Assembly: GCF_018861145.1 (NCBI RefSeq)
Contig: NZ_JAHKQT010000017.1
Location: 280,557 to 344,556 of the forward strand
Length of the DNA stretch: 64,000 nucleotides
Direction of reading: 5' to 3'
DNA from: Poseidonibacter lekithochrous
Lineage (GTDB): Bacteria; Campylobacterota; Campylobacteria; Campylobacterales; Arcobacteraceae
The notes beneath the pieces were generated by a model. That model was not told the origin of the DNA and made no database searches. It saw only the letters and a list, made by a program, of their open reading frames with translations. Below, one piece after another: positions 56,243-64,000 of this stretch (its first letter is position 1; the number at the start of each line of letters is the position of its first letter). A program made the position numbers and the translations under genes.

Positions 56243-57463
56243 TTAGATTTGCTTAAATCTATAACCACTTTGTTTCAAATTTTCACGTATGAGTTTTTGA
56301 TGTTCTTCACCTTTAGTTTCAACTGAAACTGTAACATGAGCCTCGCCAAACTCAAGCTTAACAGAGTTTCTATCATAATCAATTTGAACTATATTTGCAT
56401 CACTTTTTTGTAATACATTAGTTAAATTCTTTAAGGCACCTGTTTTATCCATTAGTGTTACGATAAGATTCATTTTACGTGCAGATTTTACTAGACCTTT
56501 TTCAATAATCAAAGATAACATAGTTACGTCAATATTTCCACCACTTACTATTGAGCAAGTATTTGTCCCTTCAACATCTATTTTGTTATGCATAATGGCA
56601 GCTGTAGAAACTGCTCCTGCACCTTCAACTACTAATTTATGATTTTCTAATAAAAATAAAATTGCGTTTGCTATTTCATTATCAGTTACTTCAACAATAT
56701 CATCTACATACTCTAATATAATATCAAGTAATTTTGGTGTTACATCACGAACTGCAATTCCATCTGCGATAGTTTTAACTGAAACAGAATCAATTGGCAT
56801 ATGTGATTCAAAAGATTCTTTCATCCCTTTTGCTCCACTTGCAACTACACCAATTATTCTAATATCTGGATTTATTATTTTGGCTGCAATAGCAATTCCA
56901 GAAATTAAACCACCTCCACCAATTGGTACTACAATTTGTTCCATATCTTTGATTTCATCGAAAATCTCTAAAGCAATAGTTCCTTGTCCTGCTATTACTT
57001 TATCATCAGCAAAGGGATGAATAAATTCTTTATTATTTTCTTCTGCAAATTTCGTAGCTTTTTCATATGCTTCATCAAAATTTGCTCCAGTTAATACTAC
57101 ATTTGCACCATATGAACGTACTCCAGATACTTTTGTAAGGGGAGTGGCTTCTGGCATATATATAGTAGCTTCACAGTTAAATTGTTCTGCTGAATAGGCT
57201 AAACCTTGTGCATGATTACCTGCACTTGCTGCAACTACACCTTTTTCTCTTGTCTCTTTAGATAATTGTGCAAGTTTATTGTAAGCACCTCTTAATTTAA
57301 AACTTCCTGTTAGTTGTAAATTCTCTTTTTTTAAATAAATATTTGCATTAAGCTTCTTACTTAAAATTGGAGCTAGGGCAAGAGGTGTATTTATAGTTAT
57401 GCTATCTAAACTTTTTCTTGCTTCTTTTATATCATTTAATGTTATCATTTTTTTTTCTTTCAT
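56243..57463 (-). CDS. ilvA: Threonine ammonia-lyase (biosynthetic/catabolic IlvA)
   Basis: PLP enzyme giving 2-oxobutyrate, first step to isoleucine. About 401-406 aa. PLP lysine in TGSFKLRGAYNKL, AASAGNHAQGLAY, VPIGGGGLISGIAIA and a single C-terminal ACT domain (about 330-406). One short ACT domain fits the form often annotated as catabolic or as IlvA of this lineage. Start is ATG 57463 or ATG 57448 (MITLNDIKEARK); neither has a strong ribosome binding site. Confidence 0.94.
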   Translation of the reverse strand: MKEKKMITLNDIKEARKSLDSITINTPLALAPILSKKLNANIYLKKENLQLTGSFKLRGAYNKLAQLSKETREKGVVAASAGNHAQGLAYSAEQFNCEATIYMPEATPLTKVSGVRSYGANVVLTGANFDEAYEKATKFAEENNKEFIHPFADDKVIAGQGTIALEIFDEIKDMEQIVVPIGGGGLISGIAIAAKIINPDIRIIGVVASGAKGMKESFESHMPIDSVSVKTIADGIAVRDVTPKLLDIILEYVDDIVEVTDNEIANAILFLLENHKLVVEGAGAVSTAAIMHNKIDVEGTNTCSIVSGGNIDVTMLSLIIEKGLVKSARKMNLIVTLMDKTGALKNLTNVLQKSDANIVQIDYDRNSVKLEFGEAHVTVSVETKGEEHQKLIRENLKQSGYRFKQI

Positions 57464-57481
57464 ATTTGTTATTTGGAATAG

Positions 57482-57525
57482 TATCTAAAAATAGTTTTTA
57501 GTCTAATGAAAACTATTTTTAGATA
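57482..57525 (-). terminator. Long hairpin downstream of metE
   Basis: 17-bp perfect arms (57482-57498 and 57509-57525, beginning TATCTAAAAATAG) with a 10-nt loop, between metE and ilvA. No T run follows directly, though the arms are T-rich. Confidence 0.7.
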
Positions 57526-57541
57526 GAGCCCTAGGCTCTAT
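57523..57541 (-). terminator. GC-richer hairpin overlapping the metE stop
   Basis: Arms ATAGAGCC and GGCTCTAT with a 3-nt loop. The metE stop codon (complement of 57538-57540) is within an arm, and three bases are shared with the adjoining long hairpin, so the two cannot both form fully. Confidence 0.6.
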
Positions 57542-59808
57542 CCTTCTTCTTTACGAATTTTCTTTACTGCTTTTACCATGTTTTTTAAACTAGGTATTAC
57601 TTCTTCCCATTTTCTTGTTTTTAGTCCACAATCTGGGTTAATCCATAATTGTTTTTTAGGTAAAACTTCTAAAAGGAGTCTAATTTGTTTTTCAATCTCT
57701 TCAACACTTGGAATTCTAGGGCTATGAATATCATAAACACCTGGGCCAACCTCTTGTTTATATCCAACTTTTGCAAATATTTTAAGTAGTTTATTCCCAC
57801 TTCTTGCTGTTTCTATTGAAATTACATCTGCATCCATATTTTCGATTGTTTTTATAATATCATTAAAATCACTATAACACATATGTGTATGAATTTGTGT
57901 TTTAGCATCAGCACTTGCTACTGATAATTTAAAACTTTCAAGGGCCCATTTTTCATAAATAACTCTTTTATCATCTCTTAAAGGATAACCTTCTTTAAAT
58001 GCAGCTTCATCTACTTGAATAATTTTAATGCCATTTTTTTGTAAGTCATCTATTTCATCACTTATTGCTAATGCAATTTGTAATGCAACTTCACTTTTTT
58101 CTTTATCATCCCTAACAAAAGACCAGTTTAAAATTGTAACAGGTCCTGTTAACATTCCTTTAACAACTTTAGAAGTTTTACTTTGAGCATATTTTAACCA
58201 TTCAACTGTCATAGCTTTTGGTCTAGAAATATCTCCATAAATAAAAGGTGGTTTTACACATCTACTTCCATAACTTTGAACCCATCCATTTTGGCTGAAG
58301 CCATAACCTTTTAATTGCTCTCCAAAATATTCAACCATATCATTTCTTTCAGGTTCACCATGAACTAAAATATCTAAGCCTATTTCTTCTTGAATTTCAA
58401 TTGAATAATCAATATATTCTTTCATTTTATTTTCATAAGAGTCTTTGTCTATTAAGTTGTTTTTGTATTCTCGTCTTGCTTTTCTAATCTCTGGTGTTTG
58501 TGGAAAAGAACCAATTGTAGTTGTAGTAAGTTCAGGATATTGTAAAATATCTTTTTGAATTTTTATTCTTTCTTCAAAGCTTTCATTTCTAGAAAACTTA
58601 TTGTTTTCTTTTATTCTGTTTTGAGTAGATAAATCATGAATTTTATTTGAATGTTTTCTATTTTCATGTATCTCTTTATTTTTTTTGATTGCATTATTAT
58701 CAGCATCATTTAAACTCTGATTGAAAAAGATTTTACTTAAAATACTAACTTCTTCTAATTTTTCATTTGCAAAACTTAACCATGATTTTATTTCTAAATC
58801 TAACTTTTCTTCATATTTTAGAGAATAAGGTACATGTAACAATGAACAAGATGTAGAAATAACAATATTGTCCTTTTTTATAAAGTTAGAAATATTATTT
58901 AATACTTGAAGTGTTTTTTCAAAATTATTTTTCCAAATATTTCGTCCATTTACGACTCCTGCAAATAACTTTTTATTGGATTTCTCAATAATTTCTAAAC
59001 TTTTAAGATTCTCAATTCCTGATACAAAATCTAATCCAATCCCATAAATTGGAGTATGAACTAAAACTTTTGTAGCTTCGTTTGAGTGGTCAAAGTATGT
59101 TGTTACGATAATTCTTATATTTGATGAAATTTGAGAAAAGTCATCGTAAGTAGTTTTTAATAAGCTTAAAAGTTCTGCACTTTTATCTGTTGCAAAGATT
59201 GGTTCATCAATTTGCACAAAAACTTCATCATCATAAGTTGATATTTCTTTTAGTAATTCTTCGTATAAAGGTTTGATTTTATTAAGTAATTCAATAGAAT
59301 CTTTACCATCAACTCTTTTTGCTAAACTTAAATATGTAAGTGGTCCAATTAAATTAATCTTAGTTTTTATTCCTAGTTGTTTTGCTTCTTGGTATTCTTT
59401 TTTGATTTTTAAACTATTCAGTTTATATTCATCTTCTATTGAAAGTTCTGGAACTATATAGTGATAATTTGTATTAAACCATTTAGTCATTTCCATTGCT
59501 ACAGCATTTTTATTTCCTCTAGCCATTGCAAAATAAAGTTCTTCATTTTCTAAGTCTTTAAATCTTTTTGGTATTGCTCCTAAAAGAATTGAAGTATCTA
59601 AAACATTATCATAATATGAGAAATCATTAATACTAATTAAATCTATTCCACTGTTTTTTTGATAGTTCCAGTGTCTTTGTTTTAATTCTGTTGCTTTTTC
59701 TTCAAGCTGTTTAAAATCTATTTCTTTATTCCAAAAAAGCTCTAATGCTTTTTTTAACTCTCTTTGTTCACCAATTCGTGGGTATCCTACTACTGTATTT
59801 CTTATCAT
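57538..59808 (-). CDS. metE: Cobalamin-independent methionine synthase MetE
   Basis: Transfers methyl from methyltetrahydrofolate polyglutamate to homocysteine. 756 aa in two similar barrels: N-terminal half from NTVVGYPRIGEQRELKKALE, and C-terminal catalytic half from TTTIGSFPQTPEIRKARREY. Zinc ligands: HTHMCYSDF (His, Cys), ISIETARSG (Glu) and PDCGLKTRKWEE (Cys). No metH or metF nearby. It starts 34 nt after a Cys-rich unknown gene. Confidence 0.97.
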   Translation of the reverse strand: MIRNTVVGYPRIGEQRELKKALELFWNKEIDFKQLEEKATELKQRHWNYQKNSGIDLISINDFSYYDNVLDTSILLGAIPKRFKDLENEELYFAMARGNKNAVAMEMTKWFNTNYHYIVPELSIEDEYKLNSLKIKKEYQEAKQLGIKTKINLIGPLTYLSLAKRVDGKDSIELLNKIKPLYEELLKEISTYDDEVFVQIDEPIFATDKSAELLSLLKTTYDDFSQISSNIRIIVTTYFDHSNEATKVLVHTPIYGIGLDFVSGIENLKSLEIIEKSNKKLFAGVVNGRNIWKNNFEKTLQVLNNISNFIKKDNIVISTSCSLLHVPYSLKYEEKLDLEIKSWLSFANEKLEEVSILSKIFFNQSLNDADNNAIKKNKEIHENRKHSNKIHDLSTQNRIKENNKFSRNESFEERIKIQKDILQYPELTTTTIGSFPQTPEIRKARREYKNNLIDKDSYENKMKEYIDYSIEIQEEIGLDILVHGEPERNDMVEYFGEQLKGYGFSQNGWVQSYGSRCVKPPFIYGDISRPKAMTVEWLKYAQSKTSKVVKGMLTGPVTILNWSFVRDDKEKSEVALQIALAISDEIDDLQKNGIKIIQVDEAAFKEGYPLRDDKRVIYEKWALESFKLSVASADAKTQIHTHMCYSDFNDIIKTIENMDADVISIETARSGNKLLKIFAKVGYKQEVGPGVYDIHSPRIPSVEEIEKQIRLLLEVLPKKQLWINPDCGLKTRKWEEVIPSLKNMVKAVKKIRKEEG

Positions 59809-59842
59809 TATTTTATCCTTGAAATTTATATGTAATTTGTAT

Positions 59843-60193
59843 TTATTGAAATGATAATGATAAAGGTGGATGTATTCCAGTTCGTCTAAATGCGAAACAA
59901 GTTTTGTAAAAAGGACATCTTGGAATAAATTTGAAATGTAGAATTGCTAGTTTAGTTTTTAGTTTAAAGAAACAATCACAATGACAAGGTTTAATACTAT
60001 TTACGCAAAATGTATTTATTAATAAGAGCTCTTCTTCAATAGGAGGATCTTCTTCCTCATTTGAATAATTTGAAAAATTAAAAGAGATTTTTTTAGACAA
60101 TACTTCATTGTCATGCAATTTTTTTGCAGTAGCATGCATTGTAATTGACATTAATGAAAAATATTTTTTACCAAAACCTTTTAGGGATTTCAT
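59843..60193 (-). CDS. Cys-rich protein of unknown function upstream of metE
   Basis: 116 aa. Not recognised. The start is credible: AAAGG lies 7 nt before the ATG. The N-terminal third is basic (KGFGKKYFSLMSITMHATAKK), the middle acidic (EEEDPPIEEEL), and the C-terminal third has Cys at 63, 70, 72, 74, 93 and 99, including CHCDC and RCPFYKTC, a pattern that could bind a metal. Codon use resembles the neighbours. It runs in the same direction as metE with a 34-nt gap, so the two may share a transcript. Confidence 0.6.
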   Translation of the reverse strand: MKSLKGFGKKYFSLMSITMHATAKKLHDNEVLSKKISFNFSNYSNEEEDPPIEEELLLINTFCVNSIKPCHCDCFFKLKTKLAILHFKFIPRCPFYKTCFAFRRTGIHPPLSLSFQ

Positions 60194-60313
60194 CTATAAA
60201 CCTTTATTAAAAAAAAGAATATATTTGATATATGCTTAATATAAAATAAAAAGGATTATGTTAAACTACGAAAAATAAAAGGATATATGCATTTTATATG
60301 TATAGGAGTTAAT

Positions 60314-60991
60314 TTGAAATTTACATTTGTGACACTTTTCCCTAATTTAATTGAACCATATTTTCAAGATTCAATTTTAAAAAGAGCTGTTGATTCTGGT
60401 TTTATTAACTATGAGTTTTATAATCCAAGAGATTTTACAGATAACAAACATCAAAAAGTTGATAAACAAATGATAAGTGGAGGAGCAGGAATGCTTATGA
60501 CTTGTCAACCATTATTTGACTGCTTAGATAAAGTTAAAGAAGAAAATGAAGATGTTTATATTATTTTTCCTTTAGCTGCTGCAAAACCATTTAGACAAAA
60601 TGATGCAAAGCGATTATCAAAGAAAAAAAACATAGTTTTTGTAAGTGGAAGATATGAAGGAATTGATGAAAGAGTTATCGAAAAATATGCAAATGAGGTT
60701 TTTTCTGTTGGAGAATTCGTTTTAACAGGTGGAGAATTACCATCTTTAACAATGTCTGACGCAATTTCTAGAAATGTTGAAGGAGTTCTTGGGAATGCCC
60801 AATCCTTGGATGTTGAGAGTTACGAAAACCAACTTTTAGAAGCTCCATCTTTTGCTAAACCTGAAGTTTTCCAAAAATTAAGTGTAGTTAAAGAATTTTT
60901 AAAGGGAAATCATAGTAAAATTTCCGACTTAAAAAACCAGATGTCAATTTGTAAGACAAAATATTATAGACCTAACAAGGAAAAACAATGA
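60314..60991 (+). CDS. trmD: tRNA (guanine-N1-)-methyltransferase TrmD
   Basis: Methylates G37 of tRNA. 225 aa. Start at TTG 60314 is preferred to the upstream ATG 60287: GGAG lies 5 nt before the TTG, and the protein then begins [16 protein letters not shown], as TrmD does. [24 protein letters not shown] and [14 protein letters not shown] with FVLTGGELP form the knotted SAM site. It overlaps rplS by 4 nt; rpsP and rimM are not upstream here. Confidence 0.97.
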   Translation: MKFTFVTLFPNLIEPYFQDSILKRAVDSGFINYEFYNPRDFTDNKHQKVDKQMISGGAGMLMTCQPLFDCLDKVKEENEDVYIIFPLAAAKPFRQNDAKRLSKKKNIVFVSGRYEGIDERVIEKYANEVFSVGEFVLTGGELPSLTMSDAISRNVEGVLGNAQSLDVESYENQLLEAPSFAKPEVFQKLSVVKEFLKGNHSKISDLKNQMSICKTKYYRPNKEKQ

Positions 60992-61344
60992 AAAACAGAT
61001 ATATTGCTAGTTTCGAAACTGCACAAACAGAGTCAAAAGAGATCCCATTATTTAGAGCTGGAGATACAGTAAGACTTGGTATTGAGATTAAAGAAGGTGA
61101 AAAAAAGAGAGTTCAAACTTACGAAGGTATCGTAATTGCAAGACACGGTGAAGGTGTTTCTGCTACATTTAATGTAAGAAAAATTGGAGCTAACTCTGTT
61201 GGTGTTGAAAGAATTTTCCCATTATACTCTGATTCAATCAAATCATTTGAAGTATTAAGAAGAGGTAGAGTAAGAAGAGCTAAATTACATTACTTAAGAG
61301 GATTAAGAGGAAAAGCTGCAAGAATTAAAGAACTTAAAAGATAG
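60988..61344 (+). CDS. rplS: 50S ribosomal protein L19
   Basis: 118 aa; [31 protein letters not shown]-type N-terminal half and the end [19 protein letters not shown] are unmistakable. AAGGA ribosome binding site within trmD. Confidence 0.99.
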   Translation: MKNRYIASFETAQTESKEIPLFRAGDTVRLGIEIKEGEKKRVQTYEGIVIARHGEGVSATFNVRKIGANSVGVERIFPLYSDSIKSFEVLRRGRVRRAKLHYLRGLRGKAARIKELKR

Positions 61345-61380
61345 TAAAACTTTAGAGTTTAGGCTCTATTGTTGATTAAT

Positions 61381-61902
61381 ATGTCAAAAATATTAATTCA
61401 CACTACTTCTTTAATAGAAGCACAACCTATAGTTGATTTCTTTAATTTAGAGAAATTAACTAATCCAATTAAAAATACAATTTATTCTAATGATGATTTA
61501 ATACTTATAGTTTCTGGTGTAAGTAAAGAACAGATATTAGACTCTTTAAATTATATTTTTAAAAACTTCGAAATATCTAAAGCCTTTGATTTAAGTATTG
61601 CTTCTTGTAGTGATGGATCAATTGCTTTAGGAACACTTTTTTGTACTAACCGATTTATCAATGGACTTAATTTTGCAAATGTTACTACTGTAGAAAAGCC
61701 ATTAGAAACAGATAAAGATTTAGAAACATTACTTGTTGATAAACAAGCAGAATTTTTTAGACAAACATGCAAAGAGAATATTCAAGATTTTTATATATTA
61801 AAAATAGTTTCTGATTATTTTGATGAAACAGCTCCAAGCGAAAAGAAAATCTTCCAACTTATAAATGATTCAATATTAAAGTGGAAAAACTTAATTAAAT
61901 AA
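61381..61902 (+). CDS. Nucleoside phosphorylase-like protein
   Basis: 173 aa, resembling a shortened MTA/SAH nucleosidase or purine phosphorylase fold: SKILIHTTSLIEAQPIVDFF opening, LIVSGVSKEQI, DLSIASCSDGSIALGTLF, LLVDKQAEFFRQTC (at the place of the VDMEAAA block) and LKIVSDYFDE (at the ISD block). It is about 50 residues shorter than E. coli Mtn and the catalytic Asp of ISD is kept as SD. ATG 61381 is used; a TTG four codons earlier is possible. Substrate unknown. Confidence 0.65.
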   Translation: MSKILIHTTSLIEAQPIVDFFNLEKLTNPIKNTIYSNDDLILIVSGVSKEQILDSLNYIFKNFEISKAFDLSIASCSDGSIALGTLFCTNRFINGLNFANVTTVEKPLETDKDLETLLVDKQAEFFRQTCKENIQDFYILKIVSDYFDETAPSEKKIFQLINDSILKWKNLIK

Positions 61903-61911
61903 GGGTATTTC

Positions 61912-62517
61912 ATGCTTCATGATATTGTAAACTTTGTCGTAGATACAGTAGGTAGCTTAGGCTATATTGGTATTTTTATTATGATGTTTCTTGAGAGCTC
62001 ATTTTTCCCATTTCCTTCTGAAGTTGTAATGGTTCCAGCTGGTTATTTAGCATATAAAGGCGAAATGAATATATATTATGCAATTTTTTCAGGAATTGCA
62101 GGATCACTTACTGGTGCACTTTTCAATTACTTTTTAGCTGTAAAATTTGGAAGAACTTTTTTAGTTAAATATGGAAAATATTTTTTTATAAAAGAAGAAA
62201 CTATTACGAAAATGGAAGAGTTTTTTAAATCTCATGGGCATATTTCTACTTTTTCAGGACGATTAATTCCTGCTGTTCGCCAATATATTTCATTTCCAGC
62301 AGGACTTGCTAGAATGAATTTATTAACTTTTTCAATATATACTACTTTAGGTGCTGCTATTTGGGTAGTTATCCTTACTCTATTAGGATATTATTTAGGC
62401 GATAATGAAGCTTTAATTAAAGAGTATTTACGATATATAATTGTAGTTATTTTAATTTGTTTAGCAATTATCGGATTTTGGTATTATAAAAAAATCAAAA
62501 AGACTCAAAAGATTTAA
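61912..62517 (+). CDS. DedA-family membrane protein
   Basis: 201 aa, several membrane segments. [22 protein letters not shown], the [14 protein letters not shown] block and [20 protein letters not shown] are DedA/VTT hallmarks. DedA proteins take part in membrane lipid (undecaprenyl phosphate or phosphatidylethanolamine) translocation and proton motive force maintenance. AAGGGTATTTC precedes ATG. Confidence 0.93.
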   Translation: MLHDIVNFVVDTVGSLGYIGIFIMMFLESSFFPFPSEVVMVPAGYLAYKGEMNIYYAIFSGIAGSLTGALFNYFLAVKFGRTFLVKYGKYFFIKEETITKMEEFFKSHGHISTFSGRLIPAVRQYISFPAGLARMNLLTFSIYTTLGAAIWVVILTLLGYYLGDNEALIKEYLRYIIVVILICLAIIGFWYYKKIKKTQKI

Positions 62518-62518
62518 A

Positions 62519-63400
62519 ATCAAAACTCAAAAACTAGCATATAAATATGCCTTAATCGCTATTTTCTTTTGGTCTACTGTTGCTACTGCTTTTAAAGTTG
62601 CACTTGAATATCTTAAACCTTTTGAGTTAGTATTTTATGCATCAATTACTTCTACACTAATTTTACTAATAATAATTCTTTATCAAAATAAAACAAACGA
62701 AGTTATATTACATGTAAAAAAGAATTTTAAAACAGTTCTAATCTTGGGAAGTATTAATCCTTTTTTATATTATCTAGTACTATTTAAAGCTTATGATATT
62801 TTACCAGCGCAAGAAGCACAGGCTATAAATTATACTTGGGCATTGATGCTTGCTTTTCTATCTGTGATATTTTTAAAACAGAAATTAACACTTTCAGATA
62901 TAGTAGCTGGAATAATTTGTTACTTTGGAGTTTTAATTATCTCAACAAAAGGTGAGCCTTTTTCTTTAAATTTTTCTAATATGGATGGAGTTGTTTTAGC
63001 ACTTCTTTCTACTGTTTTATGGTCTATGTATTGGATTTTTAATACTAAAGCAAAAGTAGATCCTGTGGTTGGTTTATTTTCAAACTTCTTAATTGCTGTT
63101 CCTATTTTAATTACTTATTTCATTTTTACACAAGATTTAACAGTCCCTAGTATATCTGGTTTAGGAGCTGCAATTTATGTTGGTTTTTTTGAGATGGGTT
63201 TTACTTTTCTTTTTTGGTTAAAAGCAATGCAAAGTGCAGAGTCTACATCTAAAATTGCAAATCTTATTTTTATTTCTCCTTTTGTTTCCTTAATATTTAT
63301 TTACTTTATATTAGACGAACAAATTTATATCTCTACAGTAGTTGGATTAACTACTATTATTGTTGGATTAATAATCCAACAAGCTAAATTTTCTAAATAA
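62519..63400 (+). CDS. EamA/DMT-family transporter lacking a normal start codon
   Basis: Ten-helix drug/metabolite transporter. The frame is open from 62465 and encodes the family opening KLAYKYALIAIFFWSTVATAFKVALEYLKP, but there is no ATG, GTG or TTG in frame until TTG 62744, which is in the third helix. The best candidate is ATC at 62519, one base after the dedA stop, which gives 293 aa, the full family length. Either translation begins at a non-AUG codon, or a start-codon mutation has silenced the gene. The rest, including the second EamA repeat (IYVGFFEMGFTFLFWLKAMQ), is intact. Confidence 0.8.
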   Translation: MKTQKLAYKYALIAIFFWSTVATAFKVALEYLKPFELVFYASITSTLILLIIILYQNKTNEVILHVKKNFKTVLILGSINPFLYYLVLFKAYDILPAQEAQAINYTWALMLAFLSVIFLKQKLTLSDIVAGIICYFGVLIISTKGEPFSLNFSNMDGVVLALLSTVLWSMYWIFNTKAKVDPVVGLFSNFLIAVPILITYFIFTQDLTVPSISGLGAAIYVGFFEMGFTFLFWLKAMQSAESTSKIANLIFISPFVSLIFIYFILDEQIYISTVVGLTTIIVGLIIQQAKFSK

Positions 63401-63436
63401 ATAAATTTTTTATAAATTTTCTAAAATTTTATAGTT

Positions 63437-63457
63437 AAATAGCATTAAAATAGCATT
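63437..63457 (+). repeat. Two 10-bp direct repeats upstream of the RHH gene
   Basis: AAATAGCATT at 63437-63446 and 63448-63457 (period 11 bp), about 85 bp before the 63540 start. Possibly an operator for the ribbon-helix-helix protein. Confidence 0.4.
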
Positions 63458-63539
63458 TTTACTATATTTATTAAATTGGTTGTTTTTTAAACATTTTATG
63501 TCTAAAAATTAAGTTTTATTTAAGTTTAACTTTGAAATA

Positions 63540-63845
63540 ATGACTAAAGAAAAAAAGGTAGTACTAAAAGTAGTACCTTTAAATTATTATAAAAAAGTTA
63601 TTAAAATGGCAAAACAAAAAAACAAAAGATCGGTTATCCAAAAAGTTATAAACAATCATTTAAAGAGTAATAAAAGGGAAGTCTCTCAACTTACTGTTAA
63701 GATTGATAAAAGATTAGATACTGCACTTTTAGTTTTAAGTACATCGTTAAATATTTCTAAAAATAAACTAATTGAAGATATTTTATTTGAAAGTGGTATA
63801 TTAGATGAAGTAGATGAAAATTTTATTGGAGATGAAAATGCATAA
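63540..63845 (+). CDS. Ribbon-helix-helix domain protein
   Basis: 101 aa (or 79 aa from ATG 63606). The segment EVSQLTVKIDKRLDTALLVL followed by STSLNISKNKLIEDIL fits an Arc/MetJ/CopG ribbon-helix-helix domain: one beta strand, helix, turn, helix. A basic N-terminus (KQKNKRSVIQKVINNHLKSNKR) precedes it. Neither start has a ribosome binding site; an imperfect hairpin at 63555-63579 within the first codons might be a terminator, which would favour 63606. It overlaps the next ORF by 8 nt, as in antitoxin or partition operons. Confidence 0.7.
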   Translation: MTKEKKVVLKVVPLNYYKKVIKMAKQKNKRSVIQKVINNHLKSNKREVSQLTVKIDKRLDTALLVLSTSLNISKNKLIEDILFESGILDEVDENFIGDENA

Positions 63846-64000
63846 TTTTCCTTCACAAGATGAAGTTGTTGATTCTGTCTTAAGGGGAATCACAACTGCA
63901 AAGTCAAACTATAGTTTTTGGACTGCTGATGATATTTACCTTTCATACGCACCTCAGAAGTTTTTGACTATTCATGTCTCTCAGGAAATTGCAAAACTTC
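63838..64000 (+). CDS. Unknown protein, 3' partial
   Basis: ATG at 63838 inside the end of the RHH gene; 54 codons are open to the window end. The visible N-terminus, HNFPSQDEVVDSVLRGITTA then KSNYSFWTADDIYLSYAP, matches no family I recognise. The 4+4-nt overlap with the RHH gene suggests coupled translation. It could be a toxin, a partition-type protein or an unrelated enzyme. Confidence 0.65.
   Translation, partial: MHNFPSQDEVVDSVLRGITTAKSNYSFWTADDIYLSYAPQKFLTIHVSQEIAKL

Noticed and set aside
59809-59842. SAM or other methionine riboswitch before metE
   Set aside because: Only 34 nt are free and no conserved riboswitch stems are seen.
62465-62530. Programmed frameshift joining DedA and EamA into one protein
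   Set aside because: There is a run of seven A near 62488, but a fusion of these two families is not known and the EamA opening fits a separate start just after the dedA stop.
63555-63579. Definite terminator at the start of the RHH gene
   Set aside because: The stem GGTA-TAC/GTA-TACC has a central G-G mismatch and no T run; kept only as a remark on the choice of start codon.
1-64000. CRISPR arrays, insertion sequences, prophage or genomic island
   Set aside because: No spaced repeats, transposase, integrase or tRNA-flanked cargo was seen; gene content and codon use are uniform.

Overview
The window is 64 kb of AT-rich chromosome carrying almost only core genes. Several features point to Campylobacterota, most likely Arcobacteraceae (Arcobacter and relatives): the ccoNOQP operon followed by DUF4006-, TPM- and FixH-like genes, a petABC operon whose cytochrome c1 is a di-heme protein, the order lpxC-tsaB-like-thrB-ylxR-infB-rbfA-rimP, stand-alone AddA and AddB, and frequent TTG/GTG starts. 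The genus is inferred from gene order and protein character; no database was searched. No rRNA, tRNA, CRISPR array, insertion sequence or prophage was seen.

Layout. 1-3976 (+): 3' part of a Rep/UvrD helicase, truB, ispE, smpB. 3977-4440: gene-free. 4441-11638 (+): cbb3 oxidase ccoNOQP, a DUF4006 protein, an unannotated 30-residue membrane ORF, TPM-like and FixH-like accessory genes and, overlapping the last, addB. 11661-15918 (-): prfB, a monoheme cytochrome c, a porin with an elaborate upstream region, plsY-folB. 16007-27414 (+): nadA-nadC, DHH phosphoesterase, M23 peptidase, lpxC, a TsaB-like protein, thrB, ylxR, infB, rbfA, rimP, ribD. 27471-36830 (-): efp, serA, rpsA, ispH, aroA, pheT, pheS. 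36963 (+): a HIT protein. 37312-44025 (-): fatty-acid genes accA, fabF, acpP, fabG, then queE-queD-queC-moeA. 44110-45185 (+): a small membrane protein and rsmE. 45260-52490 (-): petC-petB-petA, thrC, argB and a heme-c diguanylate cyclase. 52632-55364 (+): addA. 55464-60193 (-): atpB, ilvA, metE and a Cys-rich unknown. 60314-64000 (+): trmD, rplS, a nucleoside-phosphorylase-like protein, dedA, an EamA transporter without a normal start codon, and at the edge a ribbon-helix-helix protein overlapping an unknown gene.

Together the genes describe microaerobic respiration (bc1 plus cbb3 plus F0 subunit a), translation, fatty acid and lipid A synthesis, NAD, riboflavin, isoprenoid, queuosine and molybdopterin cofactor synthesis, and several amino acid pathways. 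Gene junctions are tight, and many operon ends carry hairpin terminators, several of which contain the stop codon.

I found no clear new multi-gene system. The best leads are the 30-residue ORF in the cbb3 operon, the regulatory region of the porin (three tandem 11-bp repeats, a palindrome and a 5'-UTR hairpin), the non-standard cysteine motif of QueE, the diguanylate cyclase with a heme-c sensor plus a second Cys cluster, two candidate non-AUG starts (ATT, ATC), and the RHH/unknown pair at the right edge.
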